A DNA stretch of 64,000 nucleotides from Pseudomonas syringae (lineage in GTDB: Bacteria; Pseudomonadota; Gammaproteobacteria; Pseudomonadales; Pseudomonadaceae), in assembly GCF_000737245.1 (NCBI RefSeq), contig NZ_JPQU01000030.1:31411-95410 (forward strand), in the 5' to 3' direction. The notes under the pieces were generated by a model. The model was not told the origin of the DNA, did not search any database, and saw only the letters and a program-made list of their open reading frames with translations. Below are positions 21,707-31,442 of this stretch, in pieces (positions within the stretch are counted from its first letter, which is position 1; each line of letters begins with the position of its first letter). Made by a program: the position numbers and the translations under genes.

Positions 21707-24166
21707 TTGATACGCCTGCTGAAGTTTCTGTGGTGGTCTCTCGTCGCCGTATTCTGTGCGTTGCTGCTCGGTATAAGCGGCGCCTTCCTTTATCTGAGCC
21801 CTAACCTGCCGTCCGTGGAGGCGTTGCGCAGCATCCAGCTGCAAATTCCGCTGCGAGTGTATAGCAGTGATGGCAAGTTGATTGCGGAGTTTGGCGAAAT
21901 GCGCCGTACCCCAATCCGCTTTGCCGAGATCCCTCCCAATTTCATCAATGCCCTGCTGTCTGCCGAAGACGATAACTTCGCCAATCACTACGGCGTCGAT
22001 CCTGGCAGCCTGATGCGTGCAGCGTCTCAACTGGTCAAAAGTGGTCACATCCAGTCGGGCGGCAGCACCATCACCATGCAAGTGGCGAAAAATTACTTCC
22101 TGACCAGCGAGCGGAGCTTTTCACGGAAAACCACCGAGATTCTGTTGGCCTTGCAAATTGAGCGCCAACTGACCAAGGACGAAATCCTTGAGCTCTATGT
22201 GAACAAGATCTACCTGGGCAACCGCGCCTATGGTATCGAGGCAGCTGCGCAAGTTTATTACGGCAAGTCGATTCGTGATGTGACACTTGCGCAAATGGCC
22301 ATGATTGCCGGCCTGCCAAAAGCACCGTCACGCTTCAACCCCCTGGCCAATCCGACCCGCGCCAAGGAACGCCGCGACTGGATCCTGGGGCGCATGTACA
22401 AACTGGGCAAAATCGACCAGAACGCCTACCAGACCGCGCTCAATGAGCCGATCAATGCCAGCTATCACGTACCGACCCCTGAAGTTAACGCCCCTTACAT
22501 TGCTGAGATGGCCCGCGCCGAAATGGTCGGTCGTTATGGCAGCGATGCTTATACAGAGGGCTTCCGGGTCACTACAACGGTACCGAGTGATCTTCAGGAG
22601 CACGCCAACACCGCCGTTCAGGAAGGCCTGATCGAGTACGACCAGCGCCATGGTTATCGCGGCCCTGAAAGCCGCTTCCCGGGCATGACCCGTGAAGGCT
22701 GGGCACAGGAACTGATCAAGCAACGGACAATCAGCGGTCTTGAGCCGGGTATCGTCAGCCAGGTCGACAAGACCGGGTTGCGCGTGCTGACCCGCAATGG
22801 CGAAAAAGAAGAAACCGTCGAATGGGCCACCATGAAATGGGCGCGTCCTTATCTGAATACCAACAGTCTGGGTGCAAACCCGAAGCAACCTGCTGACGTA
22901 GCGCATGTGGGTGATCTAGTTCGCCTGCAACGCCAGCCAGATGGCTCGCTGAAATTCAGTCAGATTCCCGTCGCTCAGAGCGCGCTGGTTTCTCTTGACC
23001 CGCAAAACGGCGCAATTCGCGCCCTGGTGGGCGGTTTCGCTTTCGAGCAGAGCAACTACAACCGTGCCTTGCAGGCCAAGCGTCAGCCGGGTTCGAGCTT
23101 CAAGCCATTCCTGTACAGCGCCGCTTTGGATAATGGCTACACCGCATCCAGCCTGGTCAACGACGCCCCGATCGTGTTTGTCGATGAGTATCTGGACAAG
23201 GTATGGCGTCCGAAAAACGACACAAACACCTTCCTCGGTCCGATCCGCCTGCGGGAAGCCTTGTACAAGTCGCGAAACCTGGTCTCGATCCGCCTGCTGC
23301 AACAATTGGGCATCGACACCGCCATCGACTACATCACCCGCTTCGGCTTCAACAAGAGCGATCTGCCGCGCAATCTGTCGCTGGCGCTGGGCACAGCTAC
23401 TCTCACGCCGATGGAAATCGTCAGCGGCTGGAGCGCATTTGCCAACGGCGGTTACAAGGTCAACTCGTACCTGATCCAGAGTATTGAAAGCCGCGATGGC
23501 GTGAAGCTGTTCGAAGCCAACCCGCCAACTGTACCCGCGGTGGACAGCCCGATTGCACAAGACACCAAGACCGTAGCCGTCGCCAATGGTCCAGCGCTGA
23601 TCACCAATGCCGTTGAAGGTGTGCCTGCGCCTGCCACCCCGGTTGATCCAGCTGCGCCAGCGGTTGCGCCGCGTATTGTTGATGGCCGCACGACATTTAT
23701 CCTCAACAGCATGCTGCAGGACGTGATCAAACGCGGCACCGGCCGCCGTGCATTGGCAATGAACCGCCCGGATATCGCAGGCAAGACCGGCACGACCAAC
23801 GAATCCAAGGATGCGTGGTTTACCGGCTATAACGCTGATTACGTGACCACCGTCTGGACAGGTTTTGATCAGCCGGAAAGCTTGGGCCGCCATGAATTTG
23901 GCGGTACGGTCGCCCTGCCGATCTGGATGAACTACATGAGCGCCGCGCTCAAGGACAAACCGCCGCATCAACAGGCCGAGCCGGATGGCATTCTCAGCCT
24001 GCGGGTCGACCCGATCAGCGGCCGCGCGGCCACACCAAGCACGCCAAATGCGTTCTTCGAACTGTTCAAGAGCGAAGACACACCGCCAAGCGTCAATGAA
24101 TTAGGCGGTAGCGCCCCAGGCAGCCCGCTGCCAGCGGATGAGTCAGCGCCGATAGATCTGTTCTAA
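21707..24166 (+). CDS. mrcA: Penicillin-binding protein 1A, bifunctional transglycosylase/transpeptidase
   Basis: Inner-membrane enzyme (ponA in P. aeruginosa) that polymerises and cross-links peptidoglycan. It has 819 residues from a TTG start at 21707 (GGAAAA upstream) that leads straight into the N-terminal TM helix. The GT51 domain has catalytic Glu87 in AEDDNFANHYG and the GGSTITMQVAKN motif. After the OB-like insert, the transpeptidase has the SxxK serine in PGSSFKPF, KSRN, and KTGTT. It ends at two terminators convergent with maeB. No ATG is available without losing the membrane anchor. Confidence 0.97.
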   Translation: MIRLLKFLWWSLVAVFCALLLGISGAFLYLSPNLPSVEALRSIQLQIPLRVYSSDGKLIAEFGEMRRTPIRFAEIPPNFINALLSAEDDNFANHYGVDPGSLMRAASQLVKSGHIQSGGSTITMQVAKNYFLTSERSFSRKTTEILLALQIERQLTKDEILELYVNKIYLGNRAYGIEAAAQVYYGKSIRDVTLAQMAMIAGLPKAPSRFNPLANPTRAKERRDWILGRMYKLGKIDQNAYQTALNEPINASYHVPTPEVNAPYIAEMARAEMVGRYGSDAYTEGFRVTTTVPSDLQEHANTAVQEGLIEYDQRHGYRGPESRFPGMTREGWAQELIKQRTISGLEPGIVSQVDKTGLRVLTRNGEKEETVEWATMKWARPYLNTNSLGANPKQPADVAHVGDLVRLQRQPDGSLKFSQIPVAQSALVSLDPQNGAIRALVGGFAFEQSNYNRALQAKRQPGSSFKPFLYSAALDNGYTASSLVNDAPIVFVDEYLDKVWRPKNDTNTFLGPIRLREALYKSRNLVSIRLLQQLGIDTAIDYITRFGFNKSDLPRNLSLALGTATLTPMEIVSGWSAFANGGYKVNSYLIQSIESRDGVKLFEANPPTVPAVDSPIAQDTKTVAVANGPALITNAVEGVPAPATPVDPAAPAVAPRIVDGRTTFILNSMLQDVIKRGTGRRALAMNRPDIAGKTGTTNESKDAWFTGYNADYVTTVWTGFDQPESLGRHEFGGTVALPIWMNYMSAALKDKPPHQQAEPDGILSLRVDPISGRAATPSTPNAFFELFKSEDTPPSVNELGGSAPGSPLPADESAPIDLF

Positions 24167-24187
24167 AGATCCACGACCTTGCCCCAC

Positions 24188-24215
24188 AAAAAACCTGCAG
24201 CGATGCAGGTTTTTT
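24188..24215. terminator. Intrinsic terminator of mrcA (bidirectional)
   Basis: AAAAAACCTGCA (24188-24199) pairs with TGCAGGTTTTTT (24204-24215) around GCGA, 22 nt after the mrcA stop. There are six A before the stem and six T after it, so it can act on both strands. Confidence 0.92.
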
Positions 24216-24232
24216 GCTCCCGTCTCTGAATC

Positions 24233-24330
24233 CGACGTGGGACCGGCTTTAGCCGGGAAGACTGCGTTTCTGGCAATACACAAGCATCGGTAGAGCCTAC
24301 CCCTTCCCGGCTAAAGCCGGTCCCACGTCG
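24233..24330. repeat. REPIN, ACGTGGGACCGGCTTTAGCC tip type
   Basis: The 28-bp arms 24233-24260 and 24303-24330 are perfectly complementary across a 42-nt spacer. It sits between two terminators that are inverted copies of one another. Confidence 0.9.
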
Positions 24331-24367
24331 TTATCATTGATTCAGCGCAACCTGTGGGACACCCACA

Positions 24368-24397
24368 AAAAAACCCTGCATCGCTGCAGGGTTTTTT
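24368..24397. terminator. Intrinsic terminator of maeB (bidirectional)
   Basis: AAAAAACCCTGCA (24368-24380) pairs with TGCAGGGTTTTTT (24385-24397) around TCGC, 18 nt beyond the maeB stop. Its loop and stem are nearly the reverse complement of the mrcA terminator. Confidence 0.92.
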
Positions 24398-24415
24398 GTG
24401 CATCCGAATCAGCGT

Positions 24416-25684
24416 TTAGCCCTTGAAAACATCTTCAACGCTGGTCAGCGGGTAATGCTTTGGATACGGCAGGGTTGCAACGCCGCTCTCGATGGCTGCC
24501 TTGGCAACGGCATCGGCGATCAGGCCCAACAGGCGGCTGTCCATTGGTTTCGGGATGATGTACTCACGACCGAATTCCAGCTTGATACCACCGTAAGCGT
24601 CGCAAACTTCCTGAGGCACTGGCAGTTTGGCCAGTTCACGCAGGGCGTTGGCGGCGGCGATCTTCATTTCTTCGTTGATGCGCTTGGCGCGAACGTCCAG
24701 AGCACCACGGAAGATGAACGGGAAGCCCAGCACGTTGTTGACCTGGTTCGGGTAGTCCGAACGGCCGGTGGCCATGATCACGTCGCTGCGAGTGGCGTGA
24801 GCCAGCTCAGGGGAGATTTCCGGATCCGGGTTCGAGCAAGCGAACACGATTGGATCTTTGGCCATCAGTCGCAGGTTTTCTGCGCTCAGCAGATTAGGAC
24901 CCGACAGACCCACGAACACGTCCGCGCCGTCGAGGGCGTCAGTCAGTGTGCGTTTTTCGGTGGCGTGAGCAAACACAGCCTTGTACTGGTTCAGGTCGGT
25001 ACGGCCGGAGTGGATCACGCCGGTACGGTCAACCATGAAGATGTTTTCGATTTTCGCGCCCATGCTCACCAGCAACTTCATGCAGGAGATGGCCGCAGCG
25101 CCAGCGCCCAGGCAGACGATCTTGGCGTCCTGCAGGGTTTTGCCAACGATTTCCAGGGCGTTGATCATGCCCGCAGCCGTCACAATCGCGGTGCCGTGCT
25201 GGTCATCGTGGAAAACCGGGATGTCGCATTGTTCGATCAGGGCTTTCTCAATTTCAAAGCACTCAGGCGCCTTGATGTCTTCGAGGTTGATGCCGCCGAA
25301 GGTGATGGAAATGCGCTTTACGGTATCGATGAACGCTTGCGGGCTTTCCGAATCGACTTCGATGTCGAAAACGTCGATGCCGGCGAAACGCTTGAACAGA
25401 ACGCCCTTGCCTTCCATCACTGGCTTGGAAGCCAATGGGCCCAGGTCGCCAAGGCCAAGGATCGCGGTGCCGTCAGAAATAACTGCTACCAGATTGCCTT
25501 TGCCGGTGTATTTGTAGGCCAGCTCAGGATCACGGGCGATTTCACGCACCGGCTCAGCGACGCCAGGGCTGTAAGCCAGGGCCAGATCACGAGCAGTTGC
25601 GGTTGGCTTGGTGAGTTCGACGCTCAGTTTCCCCGGACGAGGATTGGCGTGATATTCAAGCGCAGCAGTTTTCAAATCAGACAT
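24416..25684 (-). CDS. maeB: Malic enzyme (NADP-dependent type, single-domain)
   Basis: Oxidatively decarboxylates malate to pyruvate, supplying NADPH and pyruvate. It has 422 residues, so it has the malic and NAD(P) domains but lacks the phosphotransacetylase-like extension of the long MaeB. SPGVAEPVREI is the N-terminal substrate block, VFHDDQHGTAIVTAAG is the metal/malate signature, and VCLGAGAAAISCMKLL is the dinucleotide fold. Cofactor preference is inferred from the genus and cannot be read with certainty. It is convergent with mrcA. Confidence 0.93.
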   Translation of the reverse strand: MSDLKTAALEYHANPRPGKLSVELTKPTATARDLALAYSPGVAEPVREIARDPELAYKYTGKGNLVAVISDGTAILGLGDLGPLASKPVMEGKGVLFKRFAGIDVFDIEVDSESPQAFIDTVKRISITFGGINLEDIKAPECFEIEKALIEQCDIPVFHDDQHGTAIVTAAGMINALEIVGKTLQDAKIVCLGAGAAAISCMKLLVSMGAKIENIFMVDRTGVIHSGRTDLNQYKAVFAHATEKRTLTDALDGADVFVGLSGPNLLSAENLRLMAKDPIVFACSNPDPEISPELAHATRSDVIMATGRSDYPNQVNNVLGFPFIFRGALDVRAKRINEEMKIAAANALRELAKLPVPQEVCDAYGGIKLEFGREYIIPKPMDSRLLGLIADAVAKAAIESGVATLPYPKHYPLTSVEDVFKG

Positions 25685-25840
25685 GTGGGCATTCCGCTTT
25701 TTTTTACTGTGGGACAGACGGACCGCCGAGGATACGCAAGATGCAAAGTCCTAACAAGACTGACCAGTCACTACTGTCAATAGGCGGGAGCTACGACTTT
25801 ACGCTTAGATTGGGGGTGTTGCATCTGCGCGCGACGAATT

Positions 25841-25866
25841 TGTAGGAGCTGCCGAAGGCTGCGAAT
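25841..25866 (+). repeat. Solitary REP, TGTAGGAGCTGCCGAAGGCT type
   Basis: TGTAGGAGCTGCCGAAGGCT followed by GCGAAT occurs once, without an inverted partner. It matches the arm type of the repeat at 3582-3669. Confidence 0.75.
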
Positions 25867-25909
25867 CGCCGTGTATCTGACACGGCACAACCCTGCAGCA
25901 GACATGACC

Positions 25910-26002
25910 CCTGTAGGAGCGCGCTTGCCCGCGATAGCATTCGGTCAGGCAATAATTTGTCGACTGAACCACCGCTATCGCGGGCAAGCGCGCTCCTACA
26001 GG
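25910..26002. repeat. REPIN, GTAGGAGCGCGCTTGCCCGC type
   Basis: Arms CCTGTAGGAGCGCGC... (25910-25938) and the exact reverse complement (25974-26002) enclose a 35-nt spacer. It lies just downstream of the nuclease gene. Confidence 0.92.
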
Positions 26003-26013
26003 TCCAATGCGCG

Positions 26014-26838
26014 TCAGCGGGATGACGAACCAAGCATCGCCGGATGTGTAATCGGCATCATCCAACGTGCCTGTCCGGCCTTGAGGCCGCCGCGCCGTGA
26101 GCGGTCGACGACCCAACCGCGGGCTTCGATGCGCTGACCTTTCATGCGCATCAGAGCCGGGACGTCGAACAGGCTGACCAACTGCGGCGCAATTCGAAGC
26201 ACAGGACCGTCTTGCAGCTCGACCCAGACCCCTCCGCCATTACGCTGCACGTCTGCGACTTTCCCGGCAACCAGCGCGAAACCGCCTTGATTGATCTGCG
26301 CAGCAGCCTGCACCGGCGAATCCCGCCACAGGCCAATCCGGGCATTGCGAGCCACGCGCTCGGCGGCCTGCTGACAATCCACCAACGCCACATTCGGCGC
26401 TACAGCAACCAGATATCCCAGCCCTTCGCTCAGCAGCTGCGCTTCAAAGTTGGCGCCGTTACGCCCGTAAACATTGGCCAGCACCCGACCGTACCGATCC
26501 TTGCCTTGCTGCCCGACGCCCAGACTGACCTGACCATCACTTTCAGCAACCAATACCTGCAGGCGCCGTTTGGCGGCTTCGGCAAAGGGCTCGGCAGACT
26601 GGCCTTGCTTGCCGGTCTCGGGGGTATTGAGGCCGACCATCCGCACGTTACGTCCATCTTTCAGGCGCAAGGTATCGCCGTCGACAACACGTTCGACCTG
26701 AGCAACCGGCAGTGAAGATGGCGCGGAGCACAGCGCTTGCGCGGCGGGCAGCCAAATAGCGGCCACAAAAAAGGCGCCCGCAAGGGACGCCTTCTTAAGC
26801 AGCCTGGAGAAACCCGTTGGATTTTCCAGATCGGCCAA
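26014..26838 (-). CDS. Thermonuclease-family (SNase-like) secreted nuclease
   Basis: A 274-residue protein with an N-terminal signal or anchor segment (ASLAGAFFVAAIWLPAAQALC). A staphylococcal-nuclease OB fold spans about residues 48-180: VERVVDGDTLRLKDGRNVRM carries the catalytic Asp and Arg, and GLNTPE the second acidic residue. The C-terminal part (about 190-270) looks like another small beta domain. It starts 3 nt after the rpmE stop, so the two are co-transcribed. The substrate (DNA or RNA) is inferred from the fold. Confidence 0.88.
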   Translation of the reverse strand: MADLENPTGFSRLLKKASLAGAFFVAAIWLPAAQALCSAPSSLPVAQVERVVDGDTLRLKDGRNVRMVGLNTPETGKQGQSAEPFAEAAKRRLQVLVAESDGQVSLGVGQQGKDRYGRVLANVYGRNGANFEAQLLSEGLGYLVAVAPNVALVDCQQAAERVARNARIGLWRDSPVQAAAQINQGGFALVAGKVADVQRNGGGVWVELQDGPVLRIAPQLVSLFDVPALMRMKGQRIEARGWVVDRSRRGGLKAGQARWMMPITHPAMLGSSSR

Positions 26839-26840
26839 CC

Positions 26841-27074
26841 TTACTCTGCAGCAGCAGGAGCTTTGGTAGCACCGAACGCACCGAAGCGCGACTTGAACTT
26901 GTCAACACGGCCGCCAACGTCAAGCGTCTTCTGCTTGCCGGTGTAGAACGGGTGGCACTCGTTGCAAACGTCAAGGCTCAGAGGCTTGGCGAGAGTCGAA
27001 CGGGTTTTGATGACATTGCCGCAGCTGCAAGTAGCGTCAATGGCTTCGTAAACTGGATGGATATCAGCTTTCAT
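26841..27074 (-). CDS. rpmE: 50S ribosomal protein L31 (zinc-binding type)
   Basis: It has 77 residues. The four zinc-ligand cysteines are all present (Cys16, Cys18, Cys37, Cys40: CSC and CNEC), so this is the C+ form made under zinc-replete conditions. The Ala-rich tail ([10 protein letters not shown]) is typical of pseudomonads. It is divergent from priA and upstream of the nuclease gene. Confidence 0.98.
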   Translation of the reverse strand: MKADIHPVYEAIDATCSCGNVIKTRSTLAKPLSLDVCNECHPFYTGKQKTLDVGGRVDKFKSRFGAFGATKAPAAAE

Positions 27075-27240
27075 CGGTACTTCCTCGGGCTAGCGTGCCG
27101 CCATCCAACACTATTGTTGAATACCGCACGTAAATAGGCCGCGAATATTAACAGACAATGCAAATCACGCAAGCGGCCGTTTAGACCAGTCGTCTGCTAA
27201 GATCGCGCATCCGTCACAGACCGTAACAGGGAAACCCCGC

Positions 27241-29460
27241 GTGCCCGACGCCATTCTGCGCCTTGCCCTGCCCTCGCCATTGCGGCGTCTGTTCGACTAC
27301 CGCGCGCCCGCCGGAGTGTTGCGCAGCGCCTTGCAGCCTGGCATGCGTCTGCGAGTGCCGTTTGGTCGCCGGGAAATGATTGGCATCCTGATCGAGATCG
27401 CCGACCACAGCGAAGTCCCGGCCGACAAGCTCAAACCTGCGATTGCCGTACTCGACCAGCACGCGCCGCTGCCGCCTTCGCTGTTCAAGCTCTGCCTGTG
27501 GACGTCCCAGTATTATCAACACAGCCTTGGCGACACCCTGAGCTGGGCGCTGCCGGTGCTGTTGCGCCAGGGCGAACCGGCCGAGTCGCGTCAGGAACGT
27601 TTCTGGCAAGTGGCGCCCAACGCCAGCGTCGACGACCCGCGCATCGCCCGCGCGCCCAAGCAGCGCGAGGCCTTGACCACCCTTGCTCAGCATCCCCACG
27701 GGGTGGCGCATCAACTGTTGAGCAAACTGATGCTCAACAAGGAAAGCCTCAACCTGCTGCTGGCCAAGGAGCTGGTACACGTGGAAGTGCGCAGTCATGC
27801 GCCGACCGCACGTCACGAGCATTGGCTGGCGCAACCGGAGTTACCCCTCAATACCGAGCAGCGCGCAGCCTGCGAAGCGATTCGTGCAGGCTTCGACAGT
27901 TTTCACGCGTTTCTGCTGGCTGGCGTCACTGGCAGCGGCAAGACCGAAGTCTATCTGCAACTGATCCGCGAAACCCTGGAAGCCGGCAAGCAGGCGCTGG
28001 TGCTGATCCCGGAAATCAACCTCGGCCCGCAAACCCTGGCGCGGTTCGAGCAGCGCTTCAATGCCCGCATCGCCCTGCTGCACTCGGCGGTCAATGATCG
28101 CGACCGACTGGACGCATGGCTGGCAGCGCGGGATGGCGAGGCCGACATTATTATCGGCACCCGTTCAGCGCTGTTCACGCCCATGAAAAATCCTGGCCTG
28201 ATCATCATCGACGAAGAACACGACGGCTCTTATAAACAGCAGGAAGGTCTGCGCTATCACGCCCGAGACCTGGCATTGGTGCGAGCAAGGCAGGAGAACA
28301 TTCCCATCGTGCTCGGCTCGGCCACGCCATCACTGGAAAGCCTGCACAACGCTTACACCGGTCGTTACGGTCTGTTGCGCCTCAACCAGCGAGCCGGTGG
28401 TGCGCAACAGCCGAAATTTCTGCGCCTGGACGTAAAGAGCCGCCCGCTGGACAGCGGCATCTCCGGCCCGATGCAGCAAGCCATCGGCCAGACCCTCGCC
28501 GCCGGGCAACAGGTTTTAGTCTTCCTCAATCGCCGTGGTTTTGCGCCGACCTTGCTGTGTCACGATTGCGGCTGGCTGTCCGGCTGCCCGCGTTGCGATG
28601 CGCGGATGACCGTGCACCAGCGCTCCGGCGAGCTGCGCTGCCACCATTGCGGCCACGTCGAGAGAGTGCCACGCCAATGTCCGTCTTGCGGCAAGGTCGA
28701 TTTGCGACCGGTGGGCGCAGGTACAGAGCGCGCCGAGGAGCGGCTGGGGATTCTGTTCCCGGATTACCCGGTGCTGCGGGTTGATCGCGACAGCACTTCG
28801 CGCAAGGACGCGATGAATCAGCTGTTCGCCACCATTCAGCGCGGCCAGCCCTGCATTCTGGTGGGCACGCAGATGCTTGCCAAAGGCCACCACTTCCCAC
28901 GCGTGACGCTGGTGTCGATTCTGGACGCCGATGGCGGACTGTTTTCCGGGGATTTCCGTGCCAGCGAACGCATGGCGCAGCTGATCGTGCAGGTCGCCGG
29001 GCGCGCAGGTCGGGCGGAAGAGCCGGGGCGCGTGATCATCCAGACCCATCTGGCCGACCACCCGTTACTGATCCAGTTGACCGAACAGGGTTACTTCGCT
29101 TTCGCCGAACAGGCGCTGAGTGAGCGTCGTGCAGCGGGCCTGCCACCGTTTTCGCACCTCGCCCTGCTGCGCGCCGAAGCTCACAAACCGGGCCAGGCCG
29201 AAGGTTTTCTCGATCAGGCCTGCGCTGAAGCTGAACAATTATTGATCGACATGAACCTGGGCGGCATCGAACTGCTCGGCCCGGTCCCGGCGCCCATGGA
29301 GCGTCGCGCCGGGCGCTATCGTGCCCAGTTGCTGCTGCAATCCAACGCCCGCGCGCCGCTGCACAAATTACTCAGCGCCTGGCTGCTGGCGCTTGAGTCA
29401 ATGCCCAGCGGGCGACAGGTCCGATGGTCGCTGGATGTCGATCCGGTGGATTTGTATTAA
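27241..29460 (+). CDS. priA: Primosomal protein N' (replication restart helicase PriA)
   Basis: A DEXH helicase that reloads the replisome at collapsed forks. It has 739 residues from a GTG start at 27241. The Walker A motif is GVTGSGKTEVY and the DEAH-type box is IIIDEEHDGSY. Between the helicase lobes lies the zinc region with paired cysteines (CHDCGWLSGCPRC, CHHC, CPSC). The N-terminal 3'-DNA-end-binding domain is present. It is divergent from rpmE. Confidence 0.97.
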   Translation: MPDAILRLALPSPLRRLFDYRAPAGVLRSALQPGMRLRVPFGRREMIGILIEIADHSEVPADKLKPAIAVLDQHAPLPPSLFKLCLWTSQYYQHSLGDTLSWALPVLLRQGEPAESRQERFWQVAPNASVDDPRIARAPKQREALTTLAQHPHGVAHQLLSKLMLNKESLNLLLAKELVHVEVRSHAPTARHEHWLAQPELPLNTEQRAACEAIRAGFDSFHAFLLAGVTGSGKTEVYLQLIRETLEAGKQALVLIPEINLGPQTLARFEQRFNARIALLHSAVNDRDRLDAWLAARDGEADIIIGTRSALFTPMKNPGLIIIDEEHDGSYKQQEGLRYHARDLALVRARQENIPIVLGSATPSLESLHNAYTGRYGLLRLNQRAGGAQQPKFLRLDVKSRPLDSGISGPMQQAIGQTLAAGQQVLVFLNRRGFAPTLLCHDCGWLSGCPRCDARMTVHQRSGELRCHHCGHVERVPRQCPSCGKVDLRPVGAGTERAEERLGILFPDYPVLRVDRDSTSRKDAMNQLFATIQRGQPCILVGTQMLAKGHHFPRVTLVSILDADGGLFSGDFRASERMAQLIVQVAGRAGRAEEPGRVIIQTHLADHPLLIQLTEQGYFAFAEQALSERRAAGLPPFSHLALLRAEAHKPGQAEGFLDQACAEAEQLLIDMNLGGIELLGPVPAPMERRAGRYRAQLLLQSNARAPLHKLLSAWLLALESMPSGRQVRWSLDVDPVDLY

Positions 29461-29470
29461 TCGCAACATC

Positions 29471-29579
29471 TGTAGGAGCGCGCTTGCCCGCGATCGGCTG
29501 CGAAGCAGTCGTAAAAATAGTGAATTCACTATCTTTTGAAGGTCCTGCGGCCCTTATCGCGGGCAAGCGCGCTCCTACA
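29471..29579. repeat. REPIN, GTAGGAGCGCGCTTGCCCGC type
   Basis: The 24-nt arms 29471-29494 and 29556-29579 are exact complements. The 61-nt spacer beginning CGGCTGCGAAGCAGTCGTAA is nearly identical to that of the REPIN at 32389-32497. Confidence 0.93.
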
Positions 29580-29704
29580 AATTGCGACCGCATCACAACC
29601 GTGCATCCAACGCGGTTGGCAAGGTGGCTCCGGCAACGGATAATGCCCAGTTTTTCCACCCGCGCATCCAGGCGCTGCCGCGCTTGCGGTCGAAAGAGAG
29701 CATC

Positions 29705-31441
29705 ATGAAAGACACCATTCGCCAGCTGATCCAACAAGCCCTGAGCCAACTCGTCACCGAGGGCGTCTTGCCAGAAGGCCTGTCGCCAGCGATTCAGGTG
29801 GAGAATGCCAAGGACAAGACCCACGGCGACTTCGCCAGCAACATCGCCATGATGCTGGCCAAACCGGCCGGTATGAAGCCTCGCGATCTGGCTGAAAAAC
29901 TCATTGCCGCACTGCCGACCGACGAGCAGATCAGCAAGGTCGAAATCGCTGGTCCCGGCTTCCTCAATTTCTTCCAGAACACCCAGGCTCTGGCGGCGCG
30001 CCTGGACGCGGCCTTGGCCGATGCCCAGTTGTCGGTGCGTAAAACAGGCCCGACGCAACGTACAGTGGTCGATCTGTCGGCACCGAACCTGGCCAAAGAG
30101 ATGCACGTCGGCCACCTGCGCTCGACCATCATCGGCGATGGCGTGGCCAATGTTCTGGAGTTCCTCGGCGACACCGTCATCCGCCAGAACCACGTGGGCG
30201 ACTGGGGTACGCAATTCGGCATGCTGCTGGCCTACCTGCAAGAGCAGCCAGCGACCAGCGACGAGCTCTCCGACCTGGAAGATTTCTACCGAGCCGCGAA
30301 AAAACGCTTCGACGAATCCGAAGAGTTCGCCGAGCGCGCTCGCGGGCTGGTGGTGAAACTCCAGGCTGGCGACGCTGAATGCCTGAGCCTGTGGACCAAA
30401 TTCAAAGACATCTCGCTGTCCCACTGCCAGAAAGTTTACGACCTGCTGAACGTGAAACTGACGCCGGCCGACGTGATGGGCGAAAGCGCCTACAACGACG
30501 ATCTGGCCAATGTGGTCAACGATCTGAAATCCACAGGCCTGCTGGTTGAAAGCAACGGCGCCCAGTGCGTGTTCCTCGAAGAATTCCGCACTGCCGATGA
30601 CACGCCGCTTCCAGTCATCGTGCAGAAGGCCGGTGGTGGCTACCTGTACGCGACCACCGATCTGGCGGCGATCCGTTATCGCAGCAAGGTGCTCAAGGCT
30701 GATCGCGCACTGTATTTCGTCGATCAACGTCAGGCCCTGCACTTCCAGCAAGTGTTTGAAGTGGCGCGTCGAGCCGGTTTCGTTCACGACGGCATGCAGC
30801 TGGAGCACATGGGCTTCGGCACCATGAACGGCGCCGATGGCCGCCCGTTCAAGACTCGCGATGGCGGCACGGTCAAACTCATCGACCTGCTTGAAGAAGC
30901 CAAAGAACGCGCCTACACCCTGGTCAAGGAAAAGAACCCCGAACTGGCTGAAGACGAACTGCGCACCATCGCCAAGGCCGTGGGCATCAGTGCAGTGAAA
31001 TACGCTGACCTGTCCAAGCATCGTGCCAGCGATTACAGCTTCAACTTCGATCAGATGCTCAGCTTCGAAGGCAACACTGCGCCCTATCTGCTGTATGCCT
31101 ACACCCGGGTTGCCGGCGTGTTCCGCAAACTCGGTACTCCGTTCGATGCCAGCAAGGGCCAGATCGTCCTTGAGGCCGCGCAGGAGCAGGAACTGGCTGC
31201 ACGTTTGGCACAGTTCGGGGAAATCCTGAATAACGTCGCCGAAAAAGGTACGCCACACGTGTTGTGCGCTTACATTTACGACCTCGCCGGTCTGTTCTCC
31301 AGCTTTTACGAGAACTGCCCGATCCTGGGTGCGGACAGTGCCGAACAACAGCAAAGCCGTTTGCGTCTGGCTGCGCTGACCGGCCGTACCCTCAAGCAAG
31401 GCCTGGATCTCTTGGGTCTGGAAACTCTGGAGCGCATGTAA
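29705..31441 (+). CDS. argS: Arginyl-tRNA synthetase
   Basis: Class I synthetase that charges tRNA-Arg. It has 578 residues from the ATG at 29705 (GAAAGAGAG upstream); the frame is open further back through the REPIN, but the family start [10 protein letters not shown] fixes this choice. The HIGH motif appears as HVGHLRS. There is no canonical KMSK, as in many ArgRS, and the GRPFKTRDG loop stands there instead. A DALR anticodon-binding domain closes the protein. Confidence 0.98.
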   Translation: MKDTIRQLIQQALSQLVTEGVLPEGLSPAIQVENAKDKTHGDFASNIAMMLAKPAGMKPRDLAEKLIAALPTDEQISKVEIAGPGFLNFFQNTQALAARLDAALADAQLSVRKTGPTQRTVVDLSAPNLAKEMHVGHLRSTIIGDGVANVLEFLGDTVIRQNHVGDWGTQFGMLLAYLQEQPATSDELSDLEDFYRAAKKRFDESEEFAERARGLVVKLQAGDAECLSLWTKFKDISLSHCQKVYDLLNVKLTPADVMGESAYNDDLANVVNDLKSTGLLVESNGAQCVFLEEFRTADDTPLPVIVQKAGGGYLYATTDLAAIRYRSKVLKADRALYFVDQRQALHFQQVFEVARRAGFVHDGMQLEHMGFGTMNGADGRPFKTRDGGTVKLIDLLEEAKERAYTLVKEKNPELAEDELRTIAKAVGISAVKYADLSKHRASDYSFNFDQMLSFEGNTAPYLLYAYTRVAGVFRKLGTPFDASKGQIVLEAAQEQELAARLAQFGEILNNVAEKGTPHVLCAYIYDLAGLFSSFYENCPILGADSAEQQQSRLRLAALTGRTLKQGLDLLGLETLERM

Positions 31442-31442
31442 G

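Larger units (their letters stand above)
25685..26013. other. Intergenic gap nuclease-maeB (329 nt)
   Basis: No gene seen. The stretch holds the maeB leader, a solitary REP (25841-25866) and a full REPIN (25910-26002). Confidence 0.7.

Noticed and set aside
24416..25684. Short malic enzyme as a truncated MaeB
   Set aside because: At 422 residues it ends cleanly before a proper terminator, and the single-domain form is normal in this genus.
29705..31441. Missing KMSK motif in ArgRS as evidence of an inactive enzyme
   Set aside because: Many bacterial ArgRS lack canonical KMSK, and all other domains are intact.
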